Shown here: positions 1-8,021 of the stretch, piece by piece
Position numbering within the stretch: position 1 is the stretch's first letter
Layout: each line of letters begins with the position of its first letter
Source: Myxococcota bacterium
GTDB taxonomy: Bacteria; Myxococcota_A; UBA9160; UBA4427
NCBI GenBank assembly: GCA_028284295.1
Contig: JANQSB010000213.1
Span: 1-32,596 of the forward strand
Length of the DNA: 32,596 nt
Reading direction: 5' to 3'
Translations under genes and position numbers: made by a program
Notes under the pieces: generated by a model
Databases searched by the model: none
Seen by the model: the letters and a program-made list of their open reading frames with translations, nothing else
Told to the model about the DNA's origin: nothing

Positions 1-1690
1 TCGTCGAACGTGGTCTTGAGGTCGAAGTTGCCGTCGTGGTCGGTGTCGAGCTCGGCGTAGACGACGTCGCCCCCCGGTGCGAAGCGTCCCCGGGCGTCGA
101 TCTCGCCGTCGAAGTCGGTGTCCTCTTCGTAGCTCGCGGGCTTGTCGTCTTCGAAGACGATGAAGCGGTCGGGCTTGCCGTCTCCGTTCTTGTCCTCTTC
201 GAGCCGGGTCGTCCGACCGTCGGCGTCGTGGCTGCGCCAGGTGTCGACCTGGCCGTCGCCGGTGGTGTCGGTCTCCACCGCGGCCACGGCCTTGCCGTCG
301 GGGCCGAAGGAGAGGAAGGAGTCGGGCTTGCCGTCGCCGGTGGTATCCTTCTCCTGCCTGACCAGGGTGCCGTCGGGTCCGTAGCGGTTCCAGACGTCGG
401 TGCGCCCGTCGAGGTCCTCGTCGAGCTCGACCCGCGCCAGGACGGCCTCCTTCGAGCCGTCTTCTCCGCCCGCGGCGGCGGCTTCGTAGTACTCCAGCCG
501 GTCCGGCTTGCCCCGCGCCTTCGAGTCGATGCTGCGGCGCTTCATGACGCCCTGCTCGTAGTCGACGACGGTGTCGAAGTTGCCGTCGCCCGTGGTGTCG
601 ACGCGTTCCTGCAGCCGGTGGGTCTCGCCTTCCGGGATCGTCTCGAAGGTGTAGATCGCGTCGGCCTTGCCGTCCGCGTTGCGGTCCTCTTCCTGCTTCA
701 CCTTCTTGCCGTCGCGGAACTCGATGGTGGTGTCGTAGAGGCCGTCGCCGGTGCTGTCGGCTTCCTGCCGCACGAGGACGCCGTCGCGGAAGGTGGAGAC
801 CAGGTCGACGCGGCCGTCGCCGTCGCGGTCCTCTTCTTCGCGGGCGCGTTGACCGCCCACGTAGCTGCGCGTGATCCCCGCACCGCCCTGGCTTTGGCTG
901 CCCCCCAGCACCTCGCGTTCGACGCTGCCGTCGGCGGCCAGGTAGGCGGTGATCTCGGGCGTGCCGTCGTAGTCCTCGTCGAAGGCCCGCGTCTTCTCGG
1001 CGCCGTTCTCGTACAGGATGACGGTGTCGACCCGGCCGTCGCCGGTGGTGTCGGCCTCCCGCCTGGCGATCACCTCGTTCTCGTAGAAGCTGACGATGTC
1101 GGGCTTGCCGTTGCCGCTGGTGTCGTCCTCGACGCGCACCTTCTGGCCCTGCTCGTAGAAGATGACGACGTTGAGCTGGCCGTCCTGGTTGCCGTCCTGG
1201 CGCTCGAGCTTCTTGGTGCCGTCGGCGTTGAACTCGGCCGCCAGGTCGATGCGGCCGTCGTGGTCGCTGTCCTGCTCCACCCGGTCGAAGCGGCCGTCCA
1301 CGAAGGTGGTGAAGCGGTCGTGCTTGCCGTCGTGGTTGGTGTCTTCCTGCTTGCGGACCGGGACGCCGTTCTCGTAGTCGGTGGTGACGTCGTGCTTGCC
1401 GTCGGCATTGCGGTCTTCGACCACCTGCCGCGGCAGCCCGGCCTCGAAGTAGGTGATCTTGTCGGGCTGGCCGTCCTTGCTGGTGTCGAGCTCTTGACGG
1501 GTGGGCTTGCCGTCCTCGCCCAGGGTGACCCAGGCATCGACGCGCCCGTCGTGGTCGGTGTCGCTCTCGGCGCGCACCGGGGCCCCGTTCTCGAAGAAGA
1601 TCTTCTCGTCGTACTGGCAGTCGCCGTTGGTGTCGTTCTCGCGCCGGGCGATCTGCTCGTTCTCGTCGTAGTGCAGCACCACCGACATGC
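1..1690 (-). repeat. Coding tandem repeat array, units of roughly 20-25 codons, each with a DxDxDG motif
   Basis: Recurrent near-identical DNA such as gccgtcgccggtggtgtcg (around 243, 330, 585, 750, 1040) matching DTTGDG/DSDHDG/DRNADG/DTNHDG on the reverse strand. Confidence 0.85.
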
Positions 1691-1796
1691 ACTTCTCGGG
1701 CGCGCGCGGTGCCTGGGCGAGGACGTCGGCGGCAGCGAAGGCCACCGCGACCCAGGCGGCGTGCGGCGCTCGGCGCGCGAAGCGATGGCGGAGAAT
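1..1796 (-). CDS. Secreted DxDxDG (EF-hand/thrombospondin-3-like) repeat protein, truncated at left window edge
   Basis: Reverse-strand translation from 1688 reads MSVVLHYDENEQIARRENDTNGDCQYDEKIFFENGAPVRAESDTDHDGRVDAWVTLGEDGKPTRQELDTSKDGQPDKITYF... with continuous D-[TSR]-x-x-D-G-x-x-D repeats to base 1. Frame is open from the tonB stop. Upstream LRHRFARRAPHAAWVAVAFAAADVLAQA looks like a Sec signal; start is uncertain (ATT 1796, GTG 1745 or ATG 1688). Not in the supplied ORF list because of the missing canonical start/end. Confidence 0.75.
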   Translation of the reverse strand, partial: MLRHRFARRAPHAAWVAVAFAAADVLAQAPRAPEKCMSVVLHYDENEQIARRENDTNGDCQYDEKIFFENGAPVRAESDTDHDGRVDAWVTLGEDGKPTRQELDTSKDGQPDKITYFEAGLPRQVVEDRNADGKHDVTTDYENGVPVRKQEDTNHDGKHDRFTTFVDGRFDRVEQDSDHDGRIDLAAEFNADGTKKLERQDGNQDGQLNVVIFYEQGQKVRVEDDTSGNGKPDIVSFYENEVIARREADTTGDGRVDTVILYENGAEKTRAFDEDYDGTPEITAYLAADGSVEREVLGGSQSQGGAGITRSYVGGQRAREEEDRDGDGRVDLVSTFRDGVLVRQEADSTGDGLYDTTIEFRDGKKVKQEEDRNADGKADAIYTFETIPEGETHRLQERVDTTGDGNFDTVVDYEQGVMKRRSIDSKARGKPDRLEYYEAAAAGGEDGSKEAVLARVELDEDLDGRTDVWNRYGPDGTLVRQEKDTTGDGKPDSFLSFGPDGKAVAAVETDTTGDGQVDTWRSHDADGRTTRLEEDKNGDGKPDRFIVFEDDKPASYEEDTDFDGEIDARGRFAPGGDVVYAELDTDHDGNFDLKTTFD

Positions 1797-1817
1797 CGGG
1801 ATGGTCGCTTCCGCCGT

Positions 1818-2810
1818 CTACAGTGCCGGGACCGAGAAGGTGCCGCGCAGCTTCTTGCGCGCCAGGCAGCGCACGTTGTCGTCCATGGGCGGGAAGGGCG
1901 AGGCGGCCCGCAGGGCCTCGACCGCACTGTTGCCCAGTGCCGGCTCGGTGTTGCCGATGTACTCCACCTGCGTGGCAGCACCCGACGAGTCCAGCACGAA
2001 GCGCAGCTTCACCTCGGCGTCGGCCGAGACGCCCTCCGGCACCTGCCAGCGCTTCTGGGTGCGCTCCTCGACGAGCTTCAGGTAGCGGACCACGAAGCCG
2101 CTCTCGAAGCAGGGAACCACGCCCTCGGCCGTTCCCGTCCCGCCGCTTCCCTCGCCGCCCGCGTAGGCGCCGACGGCGGTGTCGAAGTCGAAGGCCTCGG
2201 TGGCCACCGAGGTGTCCTCGTTGCTGACGACGGCCACCGGTCCGGCGCTGCGGTAGTCCACGTCCTCGACCACGGGCACCTCGGCGAAGTTCTGCGGGGC
2301 CTCCAGCGCGGCGCCCGGGTCGATCTCGCGCGGGCCGTCGTAGTCCACCACCGGGGCATTCAGGTCGGTGGGGGCCACCTGCACGTTCTGCAGCTTGGAG
2401 AGGTCGACGTTGGTGGCGACCCGGCGCCGGTCGATCGAGCGGGCCTGGGTGCGGTTGCTCACCACCTGCCGCCGCTGCACCTGCTGGGGGGCCTCCGCCT
2501 TCTGGACGCGGTTCATGTTCAGCTGCTGGGGCTTCACGTTGACCACGCGCGGCTGGGCCACGGCCTGGGCGGTCACCCGCCGCGCCGCCTGGACGGGTGT
2601 CCTCTGCCTTCGCGGCTGGATCACCTTGCGGGCCGGCGCGGGCTTCACGTCGGCGCCGGGCAGCTCGCGGATGATCTTGACCTCGATGAGCTCCTCGACG
2701 GGGGGCGCCAGCCAGGCGAGCAGCACCAGGACGCCCAGCGCACCGGCGTGCAGCGCGGTGGTGAGCGACCCGGCGATCCACGAGCTGCGGTTGTCTTCCG
2801 GCTCGGCCAT
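1818..2810 (-). CDS. TonB-like energy transducer / AgmX-type C-terminal domain protein
   Basis: MAEPEDNRSSWIAGSLTTALHAGALGVLVLLAWLAPPVEELIEVKII... gives an N-terminal TM, a basic/Gln-rich linker, and a C-terminus with ...EVKLRFVLDSSGAATQVEYIGNTEPALGNSAVEALRAASPFPPMDD... typical of TonB_C/AgmX-like domains. ORF extends to 2948, but 2810 fits the N-terminal TM better. Confidence 0.75.
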   Translation of the reverse strand: MAEPEDNRSSWIAGSLTTALHAGALGVLVLLAWLAPPVEELIEVKIIRELPGADVKPAPARKVIQPRRQRTPVQAARRVTAQAVAQPRVVNVKPQQLNMNRVQKAEAPQQVQRRQVVSNRTQARSIDRRRVATNVDLSKLQNVQVAPTDLNAPVVDYDGPREIDPGAALEAPQNFAEVPVVEDVDYRSAGPVAVVSNEDTSVATEAFDFDTAVGAYAGGEGSGGTGTAEGVVPCFESGFVVRYLKLVEERTQKRWQVPEGVSADAEVKLRFVLDSSGAATQVEYIGNTEPALGNSAVEALRAASPFPPMDDNVRCLARKKLRGTFSVPAL

Positions 2811-3279
2811 GCCGAGCCGCGGCAGGTCACCGGCAACCGCCGGGGTGAGTCCCCCGACGGGTCCCGCGGTCGACAGCATGGAGACGAAGCGGCGCTTCGC
2901 AGTGTGCCGGTGTCGAACGCGGACGGCGGGTGTCGGGGCGTGGCTCATGCGGCTCGGCTCGCGTCGGACCTCGAAGCTGTGATCCCGAAGGACGGTGCGG
3001 CGCGCGGCGCGCCCGATCTGTCACTTCGACACTCGCGAGCGGCCCGGGTTCCAGCCCGCGGGGCGCGTTCGCGGGGGCCCGGTACGGCGGCGATCGATCC
3101 TAAGAGAGCGCTGAATGGGTGTCAAACGCCGAAGAGCGCCGCCATGCGGCCACCTCGCGCTCGCCCTGCCGGCGGCTGCACCCGGCATGGCCGTTGGTTA
3201 ATCTCCGGCTCCCCCGAGCATCGGAAGCCTCTCCCCCGGAGCGCATGCCCGCCGCTCCGCCCAGATCGGAACCTCGTCC

Positions 3280-3924
3280 ATGTTCGACGCGCAACACCTG
3301 ATCGACCTGCTCATCATGGGCTGGCTCTCGAACGTGCCGCTCGCCATCGGGTCCGTCTGGACCCTCTCGATCTTCGCCGAGCGCTGGTGGAAGCTGCGCG
3401 GTCTCGAGGACAAGTCGCGTGCCCTGGCCACCGAGGTGATCGAGCGCCTCGCCAGCAACGACCCGGCCGGCGCCCGGCGCCTGTGCGAGGAGTCGAACCT
3501 GGCCATCGCCGACATGCTGCTCGAGGGGCTGCGCTGGGACAACGTCGCGGTCGAGGACCTCGACCGCGTGTTCGCGACGCTCCGCGCGGAGCTCGGCGTC
3601 GGACTCAAGCGCGGCATCTGGATCATCGGCACCGTGGGCTCGCTGGCCCCCTTCGTCGGACTCTTCGGCACGGTGGTCGGCATCATCCGCGCCTTCGCGA
3701 CCATGGCCGAGAGCGGCGAGACCGGCTTCAACGTCGTGGCCATGAGCTTGTCCGAGGCGCTGATCGCCACGGCCGCCGGCCTGGGCGTCGCCATCATCGC
3801 GCTGCTCATCTTCAACTACCTGAACACCCGCGTGGCCTCGGTCTCGCAGGTGTACGCCCGGGCTTCCGAACGGCTGGTGCAGGCGCTGCTCTACGTCGAG
3901 TCGCGGGCCAGCGGGAGCGCCTGA
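3280..3924 (+). CDS. exbB: MotA/TolQ/ExbB proton channel family protein
   Basis: Translation MFDAQHLIDLLIMGWLSNVPLAIGSVWTLSIFAERWW... with GIWIIGTVGSLAPFVGLFGTVVGIIRAF and SEALIATAAGLGVAIIALLIFNY, the ExbB/TolQ signature TMs. Confidence 0.92.
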   Translation: MFDAQHLIDLLIMGWLSNVPLAIGSVWTLSIFAERWWKLRGLEDKSRALATEVIERLASNDPAGARRLCEESNLAIADMLLEGLRWDNVAVEDLDRVFATLRAELGVGLKRGIWIIGTVGSLAPFVGLFGTVVGIIRAFATMAESGETGFNVVAMSLSEALIATAAGLGVAIIALLIFNYLNTRVASVSQVYARASERLVQALLYVESRASGSA

Positions 3925-3925
3925 C

Positions 3926-4366
3926 GTGGCCATCAGCGGGCTCCCGGCCGAGGGCGGCGAAGGCGGCGAAGAAGGCGCCATCGTCGCCGAGATCAACATC
4001 ACGCCGCTGACCGACATCTTCCTGGTGCTGCTCATCATCTTCATGGTGACCACCACCGTGTCCGAGGAAGAGGGCAAGAACATCGACCTGCCCGAGGCGA
4101 CCCAGAGCGAGGACACGCCCCCGAAGAGCGTCACCGTGGCCATCGACGCCGAGGGCGTCATCAAGATCAACGACAAGGTCGTGCCCGCCGGCATGCTCGA
4201 GCAGGCCATCGAGGACGCCCTCGAGATCGCCGAGGAGAAGGTCGTCATCCTGAAGGGCGACAAGGTGGTGATGCTGGGCCAGGCGGTGAACATCCTGGAC
4301 ATCGCCCAGCAGAAGGGCGCAAAAGGTATATCCATCGCGACCCAGCAGCCGGGCCCGGGCGGCTAG
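3926..4366 (+). CDS. exbD: Biopolymer transport protein ExbD/TolR
   Basis: GTG start 1 nt after the exbB stop; INITPLTDIFLVLLIIFMVTTTV is the canonical ExbD/TolR TM with the conserved Asp. Confidence 0.92.
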   Translation: MAISGLPAEGGEGGEEGAIVAEINITPLTDIFLVLLIIFMVTTTVSEEEGKNIDLPEATQSEDTPPKSVTVAIDAEGVIKINDKVVPAGMLEQAIEDALEIAEEKVVILKGDKVVMLGQAVNILDIAQQKGAKGISIATQQPGPGG

Positions 4367-4433
4367 CCCGCCGGACCGGGCGGGCGCGGGACAGCGCCTG
4401 ACTGGAAGTCGAAGTGCGTAGACGCCCCCCTGC

Positions 4434-5069
4434 GTGCGCAGTAGAGTGTCGAGGATGTTGACGGCGCCCCTCCGCCTGGGCTGCATCGAATGCGACCTGC
4501 TCGTCTCCGTCTCGCCGCTGGGACCGGGCGAGCGTGCGCGCTGTCCGCGCTGCAGCCACCTGCTGACCGAGAACGTCGACGAGGGCTTCCAGCGCTCGCT
4601 CGCCTTCCTGGTGGCCGCGGCGGTGCTGCTGGTGCTGTCGCTCTGCTTTCCTTTCCTGTCTCTCGCGGAGAGCGGCCTCGAGCAGGTGATGACCCTGCCC
4701 GGCAGTGCCCGCGAGCTGTGGAACGGCGGCTACCCCGAGGTGGCGATCCTGGTGATGGGGCCGATCATCGGCATCCCCGGCATGATGCTCGTAGGCCTCG
4801 CAGCCCTGCTCCTGCGGCTGCTGCGCGGGGTGGAGGCGGACTGGCTGGTGCCCCTGGGCCGGGTGCTCTTCTTCCTCAGCCCGTGGAGCATGGTCGAGGT
4901 CTTCGTGATCGGCGTGATCGTCAGCCTGGTGAAGATCGCCGCAATGGCCCACGTCGTTCTCGGGATCTCGTTCTGGGCCTACTGCGCCTTCGCGCTCTGC
5001 TACATCGCGGCCTTCACCAACATCGACCGGGTGCAACTGTGGGAGCGCATCGAGGAGCTGACCCCGTGA
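4434..5069 (+). CDS. pqiA: Paraquat-inducible protein A family membrane protein (first PqiA-like unit)
   Basis: CIECDLLVSVSPLGPGERARCPRCSHLL zinc-ribbon-like CxxC pair followed by LCFPFLSLAESG and SPWSMVEVFVIGVIVSLVKIA, typical PqiA. Start may be 4455. Confidence 0.85.
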   Translation: MRSRVSRMLTAPLRLGCIECDLLVSVSPLGPGERARCPRCSHLLTENVDEGFQRSLAFLVAAAVLLVLSLCFPFLSLAESGLEQVMTLPGSARELWNGGYPEVAILVMGPIIGIPGMMLVGLAALLLRLLRGVEADWLVPLGRVLFFLSPWSMVEVFVIGVIVSLVKIAAMAHVVLGISFWAYCAFALCYIAAFTNIDRVQLWERIEELTP

Positions 5070-5752
5070 GCGACTCGGCCACCTCGTACCCGGTGGGCAC
5101 GGCGGCCGCGGCGGGCCTCGCGGTCTGCCACATCTGCCACAAGCTGGCGCCCGAGAGCCACCACGAGTGCCCGCGCTGTGGCGCGGCCATGCACCTGCGC
5201 GCGACCGACAGCCTGCAGCGCACCCTGGCACTCGCCTTCACGGCCTGCGTGCTCTACATCCCGGCCAACATCCTGCCCATCATGACCACCACGCAGCTCG
5301 GCACGCCCGAGCCCAGCACCATCATCGGAGGCGTGGTGCTGCTGATCAACCTGGGCTCGTACCCGGTGGCGGCGGTCATCTTCATCGCGAGCGTCATGGT
5401 GCCGAGCGGCAAGCTGCTGGCCATCTTCTGGCTGTGCTGGGGGGTTTCGCGCGGACAGAAGACCTCCTTCCAGCAACGGACGGTGATGTACCGGGTGACC
5501 GAGTTCATCGGCAAGTGGTCGATGGTGGACGTCTTCGTCGTGGCGATCCTGGTGGCGCTGATCCAGCTGGGCGGTCTGCTCTCGATCAATGCGGGCCCGG
5601 CCGCCATCGCCTTCGGCGGCGTCGTGATCGTCACCATGCTCTCCGCCGAGTCCTTCGACTCGCGGCTCATCTGGGATCAGTACCATGGCGGGGCCGAGCC
5701 CGATCGCCCGACTGCAGCGGCTGGATCGCCGGAACAGGGAGAAGCTGGATGA
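5066..5752 (+). CDS. pqiA: Paraquat-inducible protein A family membrane protein (second PqiA-like unit)
   Basis: GTG start overlaps previous stop (GTGA). CHICHKLAPESHHECPRCGAAM, LYIPANILPIMTTTQLG, FIGKWSMVDVFVVAILVALIQLG are PqiA hallmarks. Confidence 0.88.
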   Translation: MSDSATSYPVGTAAAAGLAVCHICHKLAPESHHECPRCGAAMHLRATDSLQRTLALAFTACVLYIPANILPIMTTTQLGTPEPSTIIGGVVLLINLGSYPVAAVIFIASVMVPSGKLLAIFWLCWGVSRGQKTSFQQRTVMYRVTEFIGKWSMVDVFVVAILVALIQLGGLLSINAGPAAIAFGGVVIVTMLSAESFDSRLIWDQYHGGAEPDRPTAAAGSPEQGEAG

Positions 5753-7344
5753 CGGACGCGCACGCGACGGTCGCCAAGAAGCGCGGCATCAACCTCGTCT
5801 GGGTGGTGCCGATCGTCGCCGTGGCGCTCGGTGTCTGGATGGTGATCTACACGATCCAGAGCCAGGGCCCGACGATCACGCTCCAGTTCTCGACGGCCGA
5901 AGGCCTGGAGGAAGGCAAGACCAAGGTCAAGCTGCTGAACGTCGACATCGGCCTCGTCGAGGACGTGGCCATCAACCCCGACCTCGAGAGCGTGACGGTG
6001 AGGGCGCTGCTCGAGCCCGAGGCCGAGCGCCTGCTGAAGAGCGACACGCAGTTCTGGGTGGTGCGGCCCCGCATCGGCAAGGGCGGCGTCTCGGGGCTGG
6101 GGACCCTGCTCTCGGGCGGCTACATCCAGGTGGCCCCCGGCAAGACGGGCGAGTACGAAGAGGACTTCGTCGGTCTCGAGGAGCCGCCGGTCACGCCCTC
6201 CGGCACGCCGGGCATCCGCGTGGTGATCACCACCGAGAACGCCAACTCCATCGGTCCGGGCGACGCCGTCCTCTACAAGGGCTACCAGGTGGGTCGGGTC
6301 GAGACCGAGTTCTTCGACATCGAGGAGAACCTGCTGCGCTACGAGGTGTTCATCGACGCGCCCTACAGCGACCAGCTGACCCAGCGGCACCGCTTCTGGG
6401 AGGTGAGCGGCGTCTCGGCCAAGCTCGGTGCCGACGGCATCCAGGTGGACACGGGGTCGCTGGAGACGGTGCTCTTCGGCGGCGTCGAAGTCGGTCTGCC
6501 GCTGGGGGTCGAGGACGGTCCGCCGGCCCAGGCGGCCGAGGTCTTCAAGCTGTACTCGAGCTTCGACGAGGTCAACGAGCGGCCCTACCGCTACTCCCTC
6601 GAGTACGTCGTCGTCTTCCCCCAGTCGGTGCGGGGGCTCTTGCCCGGCGCGCCCGTCGAGTTCCGCGGTCTGCGCATGGGGCAGGTCGAGCGCATCATGC
6701 TCACCGAGCTGACGGCCAACGACGACGACCAGGAAGAGGGCATCCCCGTCCTGATCCGCATCGAGCCGGCCCGACTCGACATGCCCGACTCGCCCGAAGG
6801 CATCGAGCGCATGCGGGAGACGATCCGGGTGGCCACCACCGAGAACGGCATGCGGGCGACCCTGGCCACGGGCAACATCATCACCGGCAGCCTCTTCGTC
6901 ACCATGGACCTCTTCCCCGGGATGGGGAATGGCGAGATGGGGGTCTACGCCGACCGACCGACCATCCCGACGGCGCCTTCGGGCATCGAGGGCATCACCC
7001 AGAAGCTGACGATGTTCCTCGACAAGCTGAACGGGCTGAACCTCGACGCGACGGTCGACAACGCCAACGACATGATCGCCAGCATCGACGCCCTGGTCGC
7101 CGGGCCGCAGATGCAGCAGCTGCCGGGGACCCTCGACGACGCTATCGCCGAGCTGCGCACCACCCTGGCTTCGCTGTCGAGCGAGTCCGAGCTGCAGGCC
7201 CGCCTGCTGCCCACCATCACCGAGCTCGAGCGCACGCTCACCAGTCTGCGTCTACTGCTCGACACCCTGGACGAGCAGCCCAACTCCCTCATCTTCAACC
7301 GCGAATACCGGGAAGATCCGCAGCCCCGGTCGGGTTCCCAATGA
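5749..7344 (+). CDS. pqiB: PqiB/YebT-like MCE (MlaD) domain protein
   Basis: ATGA overlap with previous gene. N-terminal TM (GINLVWVVPIVAVALGVWMVIYTI) then repeated MCE-type segments (TITLQFSTAEGLEEGKTKVKLLNVDIGLVEDV; VVITTENANSIGPGDAVLYKGYQVGRVE; PGAPVEFRGLRMGQVERI). Confidence 0.9.
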   Translation: MTDAHATVAKKRGINLVWVVPIVAVALGVWMVIYTIQSQGPTITLQFSTAEGLEEGKTKVKLLNVDIGLVEDVAINPDLESVTVRALLEPEAERLLKSDTQFWVVRPRIGKGGVSGLGTLLSGGYIQVAPGKTGEYEEDFVGLEEPPVTPSGTPGIRVVITTENANSIGPGDAVLYKGYQVGRVETEFFDIEENLLRYEVFIDAPYSDQLTQRHRFWEVSGVSAKLGADGIQVDTGSLETVLFGGVEVGLPLGVEDGPPAQAAEVFKLYSSFDEVNERPYRYSLEYVVVFPQSVRGLLPGAPVEFRGLRMGQVERIMLTELTANDDDQEEGIPVLIRIEPARLDMPDSPEGIERMRETIRVATTENGMRATLATGNIITGSLFVTMDLFPGMGNGEMGVYADRPTIPTAPSGIEGITQKLTMFLDKLNGLNLDATVDNANDMIASIDALVAGPQMQQLPGTLDDAIAELRTTLASLSSESELQARLLPTITELERTLTSLRLLLDTLDEQPNSLIFNREYREDPQPRSGSQ

Positions 7345-7982
7345 GCATTCGATCGATCGTCGTCGTTCCCTTCCTGCTGACCACCCTCGCGCTCGTCGGC
7401 TGCGCGTCGTCGTCGCCCGAGCCGACCTACTACCTGCTGCGCGGTGCGCAAGAAGAGGGCGCCGGACAGGTGGACGCGGTGATTCGCGTGGGTCTCGGCC
7501 GCGTGATCGTGGCCCCGTACCTGATGTCGAGCAACGGCGTGGTCGTCGAGACCGCCCCGGGCCAGGTGCGGCCCGCCCGCAGCCACCAGTGGGCCGAGCC
7601 GATCGATTCCGGCATCCGCTGGTTCCTGCGCGCCGAGATCGCGCGCGCCCTCGGCGACGAGGTCGGTGGGGGCCTCGTCGACATCCAGGACTGGGACTAC
7701 ACGATCGACGTCTACATCGGGCGTCTGCACGGCAACGTGGAAGGCAAGGCCCTGATCGAGAGCGCCTACGTGGTGCGACCGCGGGTCGACCGCAGCGAGC
7801 TGCGCGAGTACTACTTCTCGCGCAGCCACGCGCTGCCCCGCGAGGGCTATGCGGCGCTCGTGGAGGCCCAGCAGGTGCTGCTGACGGGTCTGGCCGACGC
7901 CATCGCCGACGACCTGCGCAAGGCCATGCAGCCGCCCGCCCCGATGGCGGCGGACAGCAGCGAGGTCGACCAGGGCTACTAG
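7341..7982 (+). CDS. pqiC: PqiC/ABC-type auxiliary lipoprotein
   Basis: ATGA overlap with pqiB. Lipobox-like LALVGCASS followed by PTYYLLR, typical of PqiC/YmbA (DUF330) lipoproteins. Confidence 0.88.
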   Translation: MSIRSIVVVPFLLTTLALVGCASSSPEPTYYLLRGAQEEGAGQVDAVIRVGLGRVIVAPYLMSSNGVVVETAPGQVRPARSHQWAEPIDSGIRWFLRAEIARALGDEVGGGLVDIQDWDYTIDVYIGRLHGNVEGKALIESAYVVRPRVDRSELREYYFSRSHALPREGYAALVEAQQVLLTGLADAIADDLRKAMQPPAPMAADSSEVDQGY

Positions 7983-7983
7983 T

Positions 7984-8010
7984 GCCCGGTCCCGGGCCCG
8001 GTCCCGGGCC
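7984..8010. terminator. GC-only 12-bp tandem repeat with strong self-complementarity between convergent genes (possible bidirectional terminator)
   Basis: gcccggtcccgg x2 + gcc, directly between pqiC stop (7982) and the convergent GldG-like stop (8022). No clear T-tract. Confidence 0.4.
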
Positions 8011-8021
8011 TCGACCTTCTG

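Noticed and set aside
1070-1981. 303-aa minus-strand ORF rich in T/S/R/A
   Set aside because: Wrong frame across the tonB/repeat junction; the coherent DxDxDG frame is different.
36-4010. 1324-aa plus-strand ORF
   Set aside because: Antisense shadow of the DxDxDG-repeat and tonB genes, running into exbB; composition (repeated VGLAVxxGV) mirrors the reverse-strand repeat. Long antisense frames are expected at this GC.
4490-5752. 420-aa plus-strand ORF as a single gene
   Set aside because: N-terminal half is an off-frame reading of the first PqiA unit; only the part from GTG 5066 is real.
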